NCBI GenBank assembly: GCA_019054805.1
Contig: JAHQIY010000004.1
Location: 2,170,001 to 2,234,000 of the forward strand
DNA length: 64,000 bases
Source of the DNA: Brachionus manjavacas
Lineage: Eukaryota > Rotifera > Eurotatoria > Ploima > Brachionidae
Direction of reading: 5' to 3'
This document shows, in pieces, positions 48,001 to 57,041 of this stretch (position 1 is the stretch's first letter; each line of letters opens with the position of its first letter). The notes beneath the pieces are model-generated. The model was not told the origin of the DNA. It was given only the letters and a program-made list of their open reading frames with translations, and made no database searches. Position numbers and translations under genes: made by a program.

Positions 48001-51000
48001 AAAAAAATTTTTTCCGTTTCTTAAATTTTTCACAGTTAAAAAAATTAACTAACTGGATTGTCTTGTTCAATTTTTTTTTTATTTTGATCTAATTGAATAA
48101 AGAATTTAGACGATCAGATCTGGTAGATTAAGCTTTATTTTTTTTAATGTTGTTTTTTAGGAAGAACTCTATTTAACGATGCTAATTTTTCGAATTAGAT
48201 CCATTTTTATGTTTGTTTCTAAATGATGTCTTTTAAATGTCCTTTGTAGGTAATTTTTGGGTCCATTTTGATGCCTAGAAAATAGAATTCGGCTCTAGTG
48301 GTACATCTTGGTCGATTTTGAGATTGAGCTTGTATTTTCTTTCATAATTGATTATGGCACCAGCTCTGGCAAAGGAGTGTGGCATGTTTTTGTTTTGTTA
48401 ATTTTAAAACCCCATTTTTTGGAGAACTCAACGATTCTCTCAATTGCAGCTTGGATGATACGCTTTCTTTCATAGAAGTTCTCCTGATTTAAATGCATAG
48501 GTCGTCTGCAAACAGCGCAATTTTGACTTCCCAAACTAAATAAATTAAGCTTAAAAAAGAGATTTTTATTTCCATAAAAATTTTTTTGTTCTTTTCCAAT
48601 AATAACCATAAGTTGATCACTCATCTCATTTGATTCAGGTTATATATGGCAATGTGAAAAATTAGTACAAAAATTACAGTCCAAAAAGTAAAAACGCTAT
48701 AATTTTTTTTCTAATTGTGCAAAAATGGTTCTGTAAACAGTACAATATTGTACAAATTTTTTAGAAACGAATACCAAGCTCTGCGAAAACTCTGCATTTT
48801 TCTGTAAAATGCACACCATCAAAAAATATATGATTAATATCTGCAATAAATTGCAGAGTTTTCGCAGAGCTTGGTATTCGTTTCTAAAAAATTTGTACAA
48901 TATTGTACTGTTTACAGAACCATTTTTGCACAATTAGAAAAAAAATTATAGCGTTTTTACTTTTTGGACTGTAATTTTTGTACTAATTTTTCACATTGCC
49001 TTATATATTCAATTTTGTGCGAGGGACTTTATCAAAGGCCTTAGAGAAGTCAGTAAATATATTGAGCATTTAATTGTTCTTTTTTTAATCACTAGTCGGC
49101 TTGTCAATAAATCCTAAAAGATTTGTTTTGCATGGTCTGTTTGATAAAATCCATGTTGTTTATTCGAAATTAAATTATTTGCTAAAAAATAATTAATTTT
49201 TTCATTCATTAGCATTCTTTACATATCTTTCCAATTTCTAAAGTAAAATTAGCTTTTAAATTGGAAATAAAAAACTAAAATATTTAAAAAAAATATTTAA
49301 AACTTTAAAAATTTGAAAGTAAAAGTAGAAAAAAAATCATTTCTTTTTAATGCAAAAAATTTTGATAAATATTTGACATGAAATCAAAGTAGGAAAATTT
49401 GTTCAAATTTTTTCACTCACCTTACAATATCTAACTAATAGCAATAAATTCAGTTGAAACTGACAATTAAAAAATTTTAAAATTTTTTACGGATGGTAGG
49501 TGTTCAAAAAACTTGTGTAAAAGAGATGTTTTACTTTTAAGCTTTATGAATATTGGCGCTTTTCTTATTCATGATTTTGATATACTCAGAAAAAAGTAAA
49601 GGATTTTTAAAAGCTTTAAATCTATTTTTTTTATCTCTCAAATTTTTTTGACGAAAACTTGCAATTTTTACGTAAAATTCAATAAAAAATTGTAAATTTA
49701 TTAGAAAGAAAAAATGGTAAAGTCAATTTTTTTTTAAAAATTGCAAAAAAAATCGTTCTTTGGGCTTTTTATATTTCACCATATTTTACGTCAATTCCAA
49801 TGATCAAATCAACAATGTTTTATGATCAATTTCAAGTTTTTTGTTTAATTTTTTAGATAAAATTTTATTAGCCTTACCTTTTAAATTTAATTTGAAAAAA
49901 ATGATTTTTTTTTGTAATAAAACTTTGTTAAGCTTTAGCAGAAAACAGGGCGGCTTTTAAGATCCATTTCGATCAGTTGCAATCAAATTATAAAAGTTTT
50001 GACAAGTTCTTGCTCATAAATTTGGTCGAAGAAATTGGTAAAGAGAGCATTCTGGGCGATGCCTTTGTGGAACAGCTGGCAGAGCTAAACAATGAAAAAA
50101 TAGTCTACGTTCAGTTCGATTTTCACGAACATTGGTATTTTTTAGCAAACTTTTTTCAAGTTTTGTTGTATCAAAAATTTTATTAAGCAAAGGTCTAAAA
50201 TTTGAAAATGTCTCTATTTTAAAGGACAAGTTGAAAGAAATCCTAGTAGAACCATTCTGCTGGATCGACGACCGAGGTTTTATTTTTAAACAAAAAACAC
50301 TCTTAAGAGTCAACTGTGTTGATTGCTTGGACCGAACCAATGTGGTTCAAATGGTAATGGCTAAATATGTGCTTGAAAACCAACTGCAACCATTAGGCAT
50401 ATTGGTCCCGCCAAGTGAACTGGCCCAAGATTTTAAGAGAAAAATTTGGTTCATGTGGGCAAATAATGGGGACGCAATTAGTGAGCAATATGCGGGAACT
50501 AGTGCTCTCAAAGGAGACTACACCCGCACTGGGGAGCGAAAATTTGCAGGCATAATCAGGGATGGAATGAACTCTGCGAACAGATACTACTTGAGATTTA
50601 GAGATGCGTTCAGACAAATGGCACTGGATGTTTTACAAGGTGTGCCGGCATTTGAAAATGAACAAATTTCCAAATCAAATTTGCTTTCTCCGGCTAAAAA
50701 TGAGGAAAATAGTGAAGATCAAACCCAGGCGGATTCGGAAAGAGAGGAAAATATTCGACAGCTTTTAAATGATTGCAAAAAGGAATTGGTCAGTCAAAAT
50801 GAAGATTGCTATGGAATTTGGGCTTTGATCAATTTTAATGAGTAGATTTATTGAAAAAATGAAATTGTTAAAATTTTTTTTTTTTTAATTAGATCGAACG
50901 ATGACATTAGTCAAGTTGATCCGGATGTATTTCTTATTCTAACTAATTCTGCAATTTATGTTTCTAAGTAAGTTTTCATTTTTCAAAAATTAAACAAAAA

Positions 51001-54000
51001 ATTAAGATTTAAAAAAAAAATGTAAATTCCATTTTTTACCAATCACTCATTTAAAGGTTGTTGTGGTAAAATCTATATTTTCTGCGGTAAATGATTATAT
51101 ACCGCGCTTAGCCATTAATGCCTTTTGGGGTCCTTATTTTAGCATTGACATCTGATGAAGTTGTTAATTTTTTTGGCTCATATTGTTTCCCATTAAGTAA
51201 TTCTACAAGTCTGTTCACCAAAAACCAGTAACAATATTGCCCTCTTCTGTTGAATTCTCACAAATTTCTGATCATTTACTCTTCTTAGACTCCAGCATAA
51301 TATTTTTATATAATATTTTACTTTTATTTTTTCAAATCCATCTCATTATTTTAAAGGTTTATATTTTGATAGGTTTCCGTTGACCATCGATAAGTCCAGT
51401 TAGCCAATATTTCCAAATCTTCCTTATAGGTTAAGTTTTCAGAGCCTCACTCGCATTATTTTCAAATCATAATCATGTGGCCAACAAGGGCATTTCATTT
51501 TTTTTAAAATCATCTATGTATATTAAAAATAAAATCGGTCTCAAAATAAATCTCTGGAACACCACTTGAAACTTTTTTCCAACATGACATTAATTCATCA
51601 AGAACTAAAGACTTATGAGAAATCTGTGAATCTATATTAATAATCATTTAGTGAGAATCTATATTGATTTCATATACACTCATACAAGCCGACACGAAAA
51701 AAAGACCTGTTCGGGTACGGGTTTCGGTTTTTACCAGTATGCGTAACCGTATCCGAAATACACGTTAATCTCGGGTTTTTCTAGCAGAAAATTTTAAATT
51801 TTAGTAAATTATGATATTTTTATATTTTCTTTAAGAGACTAAAAATTTAAAAAAAAAATGAATTTCAATTTTTTTTGCTTAAATTTTCTAGTTTGATTTA
51901 GGTCTAAATTCAATTCAATTCAATCAATATTTACTCTTAACATTACTCTTTCAAATAGTGTTTCGGGAATATTTTTTAATCACTTATGATCAGACTTGGG
52001 CAAAAGTCAAAAAAAAAAGTCATTTAAAGTCTTTTCAAAGTCAAGTCAATTGACTTGACATTCCGCTGAGTTAATAAGGCGACCCATAGTTTTAGTTGCC
52101 GTTCCTTTCCAAAACAATTGGCGTTCCCCCCTAATATTTACCGTTCCATACACAAAAATTGCCGTTACCATAGAATATTTGCCGTTCCACCGAGTTAATT
52201 AGACATCTCAATGTTTTTGTTGCCGTTCCAGTGAGTCAACTAGGCGGCCCAGAGAAATTATTTAAGATAGCAAACAAATATTTCAAGAAAACGTTTTTAA
52301 TATTATCATAAAAATTAACATTTAATTTTTTAAAAATTGGAGTGAAATCTTTCAAAAAAAATAAAACTTTATTTTTTTTTCTAAATTCTTCAATTTTAGA
52401 GATATTTTTAAAAAAAAAATTTGAAGTCAAGTCAAATGACTTGACTTGACTTTGACTTGATGACTTTTGCCCAACTCTGCTTATGACAAACTAGACCACA
52501 AATGCCGAAAAATCTTTATATGCAATCACTCAATGTCGGTATTAAGAAAATTTTAATTGAAACTTTAGCCACACTTACTTTTATATACTTTTAGCTATAC
52601 TTTTAGCTATATTGACTCCAAAATACTTGAGTTGAATTTTGTCTATTTGAAGCATTATAAACAAAATCTAAAAAAGAAGAACATTCAGTCCTTATTTCGT
52701 GTAATTTATTGGTTCGTGAAACATCGACCTGAGTTTGATAAGTCTTGGACTTTTACTAAATTTCTTAAAGCTCCATTATCATGTAAATGATATGGCCTTG
52801 GAGTAGATTTAGATTAACTAGTCCGAAGCTGATCCTATTCTTGTTTTTCATCCATTAAGAATAAAGCAGTTTCCGACAAACTTCAACTGCTTTGGCTCTA
52901 ACTTCTTCTCAATAAGGCTCTTCATACCATAATTCTAATTTTGACGAATCCAAATTAATCTTTGAGCTGAGTTAAAATTTAAACTTTGATTTTAATGATT
53001 TATTAAAGAATTCGTTAGGTTTTTTTTCCAGTTTCATTTATAGCCTCAAGTGTTTCATATAAGATTATATTTAGACCAGGTATTAAGTCGCCAATTATCC
53101 AGTCAGTTTTTTGAGTCAAAATCGAAAAAGTTTACAAAAAATGTACTATCTTTAGGAAAGAGATGATTTTTTCTTTTGAAACAGGACATAGATTATGAGT
53201 GGCAAACACTTCCTTTTCGTAAGCTTTATAAATTGATTCCAACTTTATATACACATCTAAGCTTACATTTTTTATTGAATAAAAGCTAAATAATATATTT
53301 AAAAAAGAAAATGAAGATAGAGAAAAATTCTAGTTCTATTAATATTTAAAAAGTATTTAAAAAAGATTAATATCCGATTATTATATTTTGGAATATTTCC
53401 CTGATTAACTCGAGTTTGATCAGCTAAGGAACATGTTAATTTCGAAGTTGTATTTCGATGGTTTAAATTTCGAGTTTGTCTTGGCATTTTAATATGAGAA
53501 ATTTAAATTATCTATTTTTATTTTATTATTATTATTTTGTTTTATAAAAAACAAATGTTTTTTTAATTAACTTTGACAAAGAAAGAAAAAAATATACAAT
53601 TTAACAAAAAAGATTTTTTTAATCAATTTTTTTTTTTTTTGAAAAAAAATTAAAGTATTATTCTCAACTAAAATTAAACTAAACAAAAATTTTAGTTCTT
53701 TTCATGAAAATTAAATTTTTTCTGCTAGAAAAACCCGAAAATTACGTGTATTTCGGATACAGGTACGTGTAAAAACCCGAGATTAACGTGTATTTCGGAT
53801 ACGGGTACGCATACTGGTAAAAACCGAAACCCATACCCGAACAGGTCTTTTTTTCTTGTCGGCTTGTATGTATACACTGTAGATGAACGTATATACATAG
53901 GAGCTCTATGAGATTAATATTACATTACTTTCGTGGAATTAAACCATGGCATGGGATTAATTTTTTTAGATAAAAAGATGAAATTTACTAGATATTATAT

Positions 54001-55519
54001 TAAAAGATAAAAAAGATGAAATCAACTAGATATTTTTATTAACTAATAGAAATTTTTTCGAAATGTGTGGACGCACATTTTTTTTTTAAAAAGAAGAAAT
54101 TAATTGATGGACAATTACATTTTTATGTGGATAGTTATACCCTAATGTTGTTTTTTTAGGACAACCTCGTCACTTTCTGGATTTCTTTAGGAATTTCTGG
54201 ATTTCGGGGCATTTTTCAGCTTTAACCAACTTATAACAAGAAGTTGATCATTTGTTCCATCACCTAACCAAAAAAATGAAAAAAAAAGGAGCTAATTAAT
54301 TTTTTTTTTCACTAATTATTTCTTGAATGTGAAAATTACGGACAAAATTTTTTTTTCATGAACAATTATTTTATTCGGTGGACAATTAGTTTTTTTTGTC
54401 AATTGCACATCAAGGTGTCAAGACCACAATTTTCTTTTTTTTTAATCTAGAACCCCCTCGTTGTTAAAACAAAAAATTCTATTTAAATTCTAATTTTTAA
54501 ATAAATAAATTAATAAATATATTTAATTCTATCTTATTTTGATGAGAAATATTTTTTTTTAAGTTACGATGACGCAGTAGAATCATTTCTTGATTATGAA
54601 AAAATAGAACTGGAAAATGTTGAAAAAATTGAACTTGGTCCCGAGCCAGTCAGTGACTTAGCATTTTTCAAGTCAACTCCACGTTTTTATGTATTTAGAA
54701 TATATTACAAGGACAAAAATGACCCATCCACAGACCCCTTATCACTATTCTATTCTTTTCGGTCGAGCAATCTAAGATTTTTCAATAACTTGGTTTTGAC
54801 CACCAAGTCTCAGGATGAAATGATTGAGTCACTACGCGGCATATGTCAAACCATCCAGTCTACATTGATTTTTTTCGGCAATCATATCCAATTTGACGAT
54901 GTCAATAAACTAAACAAGTACATTCTTTTTTAGTATTATTTTACAAAAAATTCATATTTTTTAAAAACTTAAAAACTTTTTTAGAAAAAAAAGTAAACCT
55001 CATTCTGGCACTGTGCAATTGCGTAAGTTGAGTACCAGGATCAGCATGGAAGGATCAAAAGCGCCTAATGGACCGAGCGATTCAAAGATTTTGCGCTTTG
55101 GCAAAATAATTGGTAGCAAGCTATTTCGCAAAAATAACACTCATTCTCCAAATTTGAATCAAACAACAGAGACATCTGATAATTTGGTCGAGCTAAGCGA
55201 AACAGCCAACGATTTGATTCACCTAGAAGACTGCCAGTCTGGTCAAACTGAAGAGAGCAATAAGGAGCTTTTAATCGATCTTAGTGACCTGAGTGTAAAT
55301 GAGGAAATAGAAAAGGCTGTTAGTTCGATGAAACGTGAGAAATCGTCCAATTCATTAAATTCAATGGGCAATGTATCAAGTACTCCTAAGAGTGGAACCC
55401 AAAATTCTCGGAGTTACATCCCAAAATTGAGTCAAAAACAAGTTGCCACTCGCCTTGCGAAAATCAGCGGTACTAAAGAAATAATAAAAGGATCAAAGAC
55501 AAATTTCATTTTTATTTAA
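36040..55519 (+). CDS. INPP5F: SAC-domain inositol phosphatase, INPP5F/Sac2 type
   Basis: Seven exons: 36040-36916, 37450-37632, 49942-50134, 50188-50841, 50893-50967, 54564-54917 and 54985-55519; predicted 956 aa with every phase matching. INPP5F removes the 4-phosphate from phosphoinositides on endosomes. The SAC domain spans roughly residues 45-590. [20 protein letters not shown] opens its core (exon 2), [15 protein letters not shown] bridges exons 3-4, and the catalytic CX5R loop is CVDCLDR, Cys461 to Arg467. [20 protein letters not shown] and [18 protein letters not shown] follow. The hSac2 homology domain comes next ([19 protein letters not shown], then [20 protein letters not shown] and IELGPEPV; about 640-780). 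The tail (780-956) is Ser-rich and probably disordered. Intron 2 (12.3 kb) contains a carbonic anhydrase gene on the opposite strand and much transposon DNA; intron 5 (3.6 kb) holds a 2.19-kb transposon. The other introns are 50-70 bp, except intron 1 (533 bp). Confidence 0.92.
38165..39835 (-). mobile_element. LINE copy, same family as 1-1395, minus strand
   Basis: From about 39830 downwards: the RT N-terminal block ([20 protein letters not shown]), a decayed RPIS region, DFAK plus [52 protein letters not shown], the catalytic box AYADDNKI (about 39040-39065), [18 protein letters not shown], and a C-terminal tail to 38165. Frame breaks are present in the thumb. The 3' end has two small hairpins (38202-38219 and 38223-38236) and a CTA-type tail at about 38166-38190. 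The endonuclease is missing (5' truncation). It sits in INPP5F intron 2. Confidence 0.9.
39836..40735. other. Intron sequence with decayed repeats
   Basis: Part of INPP5F intron 2. It holds a decayed family-B LINE tail near 40130-40185 and a compact imperfect inverted repeat near 40322-40390 (AGTTACAACAAG against CTATGGTAACT) that resembles one at 21978-22036. The rest is A+T-rich. Confidence 0.45.
40736..41335 (+). mobile_element. LINE family B 3' part
   Basis: One long readable frame: [96 protein letters not shown], ending near 41200. The 3' UTR ends TTCTGAAGGAGCTCTAGC at 41330 and then departs from the consensus, so the tail is cut. It is the best-kept C-terminus of this family in the window. 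Confidence 0.85.
41732..42120. mobile_element. MITE with about 80-bp inverted arms
   Basis: TAAGTTGATGATCAACTCAA and the following 60 bp at the left are the inverse of the right arm ending TTGATCATCAACTCTAAGAT. The centre is A+T-rich and non-coding. Related sequence occurs at 4036-4116. Confidence 0.7.
42436..43498 (-). CDS. Alpha-class carbonic anhydrase, secreted or membrane-anchored
   Basis: Two exons (43498-42728 and 42669-42436) joined by a 58-bp phase-0 intron give 334 aa. It hydrates CO2 to bicarbonate outside the cell or in the secretory path. A signal peptide ([16 protein letters not shown]) starts the protein. Zinc ligands are His127 and His129 (MHFHW) and His147 (ELHLVH). Glu134, Thr219 (SLTTPG) and the proton-shuttle His99 (NNGHS) are also in place, so it should be active. 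Cys53 and Cys223 match the disulfide of extracellular types such as CA IV and [11 protein letters not shown], the usual C-terminal block, is in exon 2. After about 45 hydrophilic residues the chain ends in [19 protein letters not shown], a hydrophobic tail that could be a GPI-anchor signal or a TM helix. The gene lies antisense inside INPP5F intron 2. Confidence 0.94.
43499..46384. other. Intron sequence 5' of the carbonic anhydrase gene
   Basis: Within INPP5F intron 2 and upstream of the CA gene, so it should contain the CA promoter, though no motif singles it out. Mostly A+T-rich. The only likely coding trace is a minus-strand frame at about 45785-45965. Confidence 0.45.
45785..45965 (-). 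pseudogene. Minus-strand coding remnant with AT-hook-like end
   Basis: The minus-strand frame reads [20 protein letters not shown], then [18 protein letters not shown]. Its composition is coding-like and it ends in a basic patch over an A-run. One frame over, the same bases read KRGRPK, an AT-hook core, so the run may have slipped. No parent family is recognised. It could be an exon or a transposon ORF scrap. Confidence 0.35.
46385..46830 (-). mobile_element. LINE family B copy with RT palm, minus strand
   Basis: The RT remains read [16 protein letters not shown] (about 46725-46780), then [38 protein letters not shown] and [17 protein letters not shown]. The rest of the body is deleted; the family tail follows directly (inverse of TTCTGAAG...AGCTCGGTACAG, 46405-46435). 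The palm is nearly identical to 63165-63375. Confidence 0.85.
46830..47870 (-). mobile_element. Tc1/mariner transposase relic
   Basis: The C-terminal DDE part is well kept at 47241-46945: [20 protein letters not shown] (second Asp block), then [20 protein letters not shown] (third acidic residue in IENLW). The N-terminal HTH near 47790-47870 ([20 protein letters not shown]) and the middle are frame-broken. Ends are not defined with certainty; an A+T-rich GACACACTGTGTTACAATAG near 46834-46853 may be one terminus. Confidence 0.85.
48352..49200 (-). mobile_element. LINE RT fragment split by a MITE
   Basis: Before the MITE (on the minus strand) the RT block [15 protein letters not shown] is read at about 49010-49065. 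After it comes a decayed stretch and [20 protein letters not shown] at about 48380-48440. The normal middle of the palm is deleted. The MITE at 48648-49000 interrupts this relic. Confidence 0.75.
48648..49000. mobile_element. MITE: near-perfect palindrome, 8-bp TSD
   Basis: Arms of 149 bp (48648-48796 and 48852-49000) are inverse copies with almost no differences, around a 55-bp centre. Ends are GGCAATGTGAAAAATTAG and CTAATTTTTCACATTGCC. The 8-bp duplication TTATATAT flanks it exactly (48640-48647 and 49001-49008). The two 78- to 90-codon frames over the arms are not genes. The arm identity indicates a recent insertion. Confidence 0.95.
51050..51680 (-). mobile_element. Strongly decayed LINE RT
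   Basis: On the minus strand [18 protein letters not shown] (about 51510-51570) corresponds to the SGVPQG--LGP-LF-IYI block of RT, with many substitutions. Stops are frequent. It lies in INPP5F intron 5, and the 2.19-kb element is inserted just beside it. Confidence 0.5.
51991..52479. mobile_element. hAT MITE nested in the 2.19-kb element
   Basis: Left end CAGACTTGGGCAAAAGTC, right end GACTTTTGCCCAACTCTG, with arms rich in AAGTCAAGTCA. The CAG-N-GTTGGGCAAA type of terminus is common in hAT elements. Flanks CTTATGAT and CTTATGAC (51983-51990 and 52480-52487) match at 7 of 8 bases. It contains a GCCGTTCC repeat cluster and no ORF. Confidence 0.88.
52098..52232 (+). repeat. Cluster of six TTGCCGTTCC-like motifs
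   Basis: TTGCCGTTCC or close variants occur six times: near 52098, 52120, 52139, 52158, 52180 and 52221. Three GAGTTAATTAGGCG-like blocks lie around them. It fills the middle of the hAT MITE and is clearly richer in G+C than its surroundings. Confidence 0.75.
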
Positions 55520-57041
55520 TGTTGTTATACAGTAGTTTTATACAAAAAATCTAATAAATCAAAATTTGTTTTAAAAAAGCCTTCAATTATTTACAGACCT
55601 GCCTAAATTTTCCGTCAAGCTCATCAAGATTTTCCTCTTTTATTTTTAAATTTTTATACTGATTGTATAAATTTATTCTATTCACATGTTTGCAAATAAA
55701 ATACTTAAAAAATGAGAGATAGTTGCAGACTCGATTTTTTCATTTGGTTTTATCATTTGGCATATTTACCATCCAAATAAAAATTGTGATTTTTAAATTG
55801 ACGAAATATAGAAAAGATCGATTTTTCTTTTTCAATTGGTATAATTGCTTTATCTGATTTTGCCCGATGATGGCCTTAAGACTGTAAATCGAGAGGAATT
55901 GTTGAAATTGAAGCATTTAATTTTAAATCTTTTCTATACATTTAAAAAAATAGAATCAAAATTTTTTTAGATATTCGTTATAATTTCTTTTTAAGTCTCA
56001 GTGGGACCCATTTTTTTCTTTAAAAAATTTAAACCATAAAATGGCAAGTCTTTTTTCTATTTAACTTTTTTTGAAATTTTGAAATTACGTTGTTTCATTA
56101 AAACTCAATACTAAAGCATGTTAAAATTTGAAATATAATTATACAATTATTTTTAGAAAAGTAAAATAGAGAAAAAAAAAGTGAAAAAAAATTCGAATCA
56201 GGAAATTATTATTATCAAATATTTTTACGAGATAATTTTTCTACTTTTTTATATTGATAATCTCTATTTGATTTTACCATTTTCATAACTAATTTTAAAT
56301 GAGGAATATCAAAAATTTTTTTGAAAACCAAACTGTATTTTTCAAATATCAAACAAAATTTAAAATATTTATTTAACAAGTGTCATACCCAAAGACAATT
56401 ATCTTGAAAACAAAGTAACTTTATAATATTTAAAAATATGTCGCTTTTGGAATATATTTAGCGAATAAAAGATGTCGCTAAATATAAAAGATGCGACATC
56501 TTATAGTTTATAAAATATTGTCTTGTTAAATTTTCACTAGCATATGTAATCTTCTGGCTTGATTTTTAATTTCCTATTTTCCAGAGTAACAATTTGTTCA
56601 AATGAATCCATAAATAATAAGAAGATATGTTTTAACAATATTTTTACAATTAAACAATATTGTTAAAACTTTATTTATTTGTTTAAATTTTTAATATAAA
56701 TAAATGTACGAGCCAGCTACCAAAGCAGATATATTATATATATTATATATATTCTGGATTTACTAAAAAATACAGAAAAATTCTTGATGATTTTACGATT
56801 TTTCGAAAAACTCTAAAAGAAAGAGCTGGTTATTTATAAATAATTAAAAAGAAAAAGATTATTTATTTGGAATGAATATTTATTCTATTTTGTTTAATTA
56901 TATAAAGTGTTTTACTATAAAATGTTTTGACTAAATTTTCAAAATAAACGATTAAAAAATATAAATATCTGATAAAAAATGAAATTTAAAAAAAAATAAT
57001 TTTAATGAGATCATCCAGGGACAAATAATAATAATTACAAG
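55520..57041. other. Gap between two converging genes
   Basis: It holds a likely polyadenylation signal for INPP5F (AATAAA near 55553), a simple (TATATTA) run at about 56730-56750, and a rearranged scrap of the Crinkler-type gene (56500-56618). Otherwise A+T-rich without a gene. Confidence 0.6.
56500..56618 (-). pseudogene. Rearranged partial copy of the Crinkler-type gene
   Basis: The scrap joins sequence matching about 58725-58768 directly to sequence matching about 58977-59047. It therefore lacks about 210 bp present in the gene between those parts. Identity is very high (only a few changes). It lies downstream of the gene's stop in the same orientation. The junction falls at a shared CATA/TAT. 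It is a fragment with no coding future. Confidence 0.8.

Larger units (their letters stand above)
51681..53870. mobile_element. 2190-bp TIR transposon, 8-bp TSD, superfamily unclear
   Basis: Ends CATACAAGCCGACACG and TCTTGTCGGCTTGTATG are the tips of inverted repeats of about 110 bp, rich in CGGGTA and GTATTTCGGATA. The right repeat carries an extra internal duplication of about 45 bp. TATACACT flanks both sides (51673-51680 and 53871-53878). The interior (52500-53487) has minus-strand coding remains, for example [20 protein letters not shown] then [12 protein letters not shown], and an open N-terminal-like frame [20 protein letters not shown] at 53487. These suggest a dead transposase that I cannot place. 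A hAT MITE is nested at 51991-52479. Confidence 0.85.

Noticed and set aside
48697-48933. 78-codon frame in the palindromic MITE
   Set aside because: It crosses both inverted arms and mirrors itself; it is an effect of the repeat.
50014-50617. Minus-strand frames over INPP5F exons 3-4
   Set aside because: Opposite the catalytic CX5R exon; composition follows from the sense strand.
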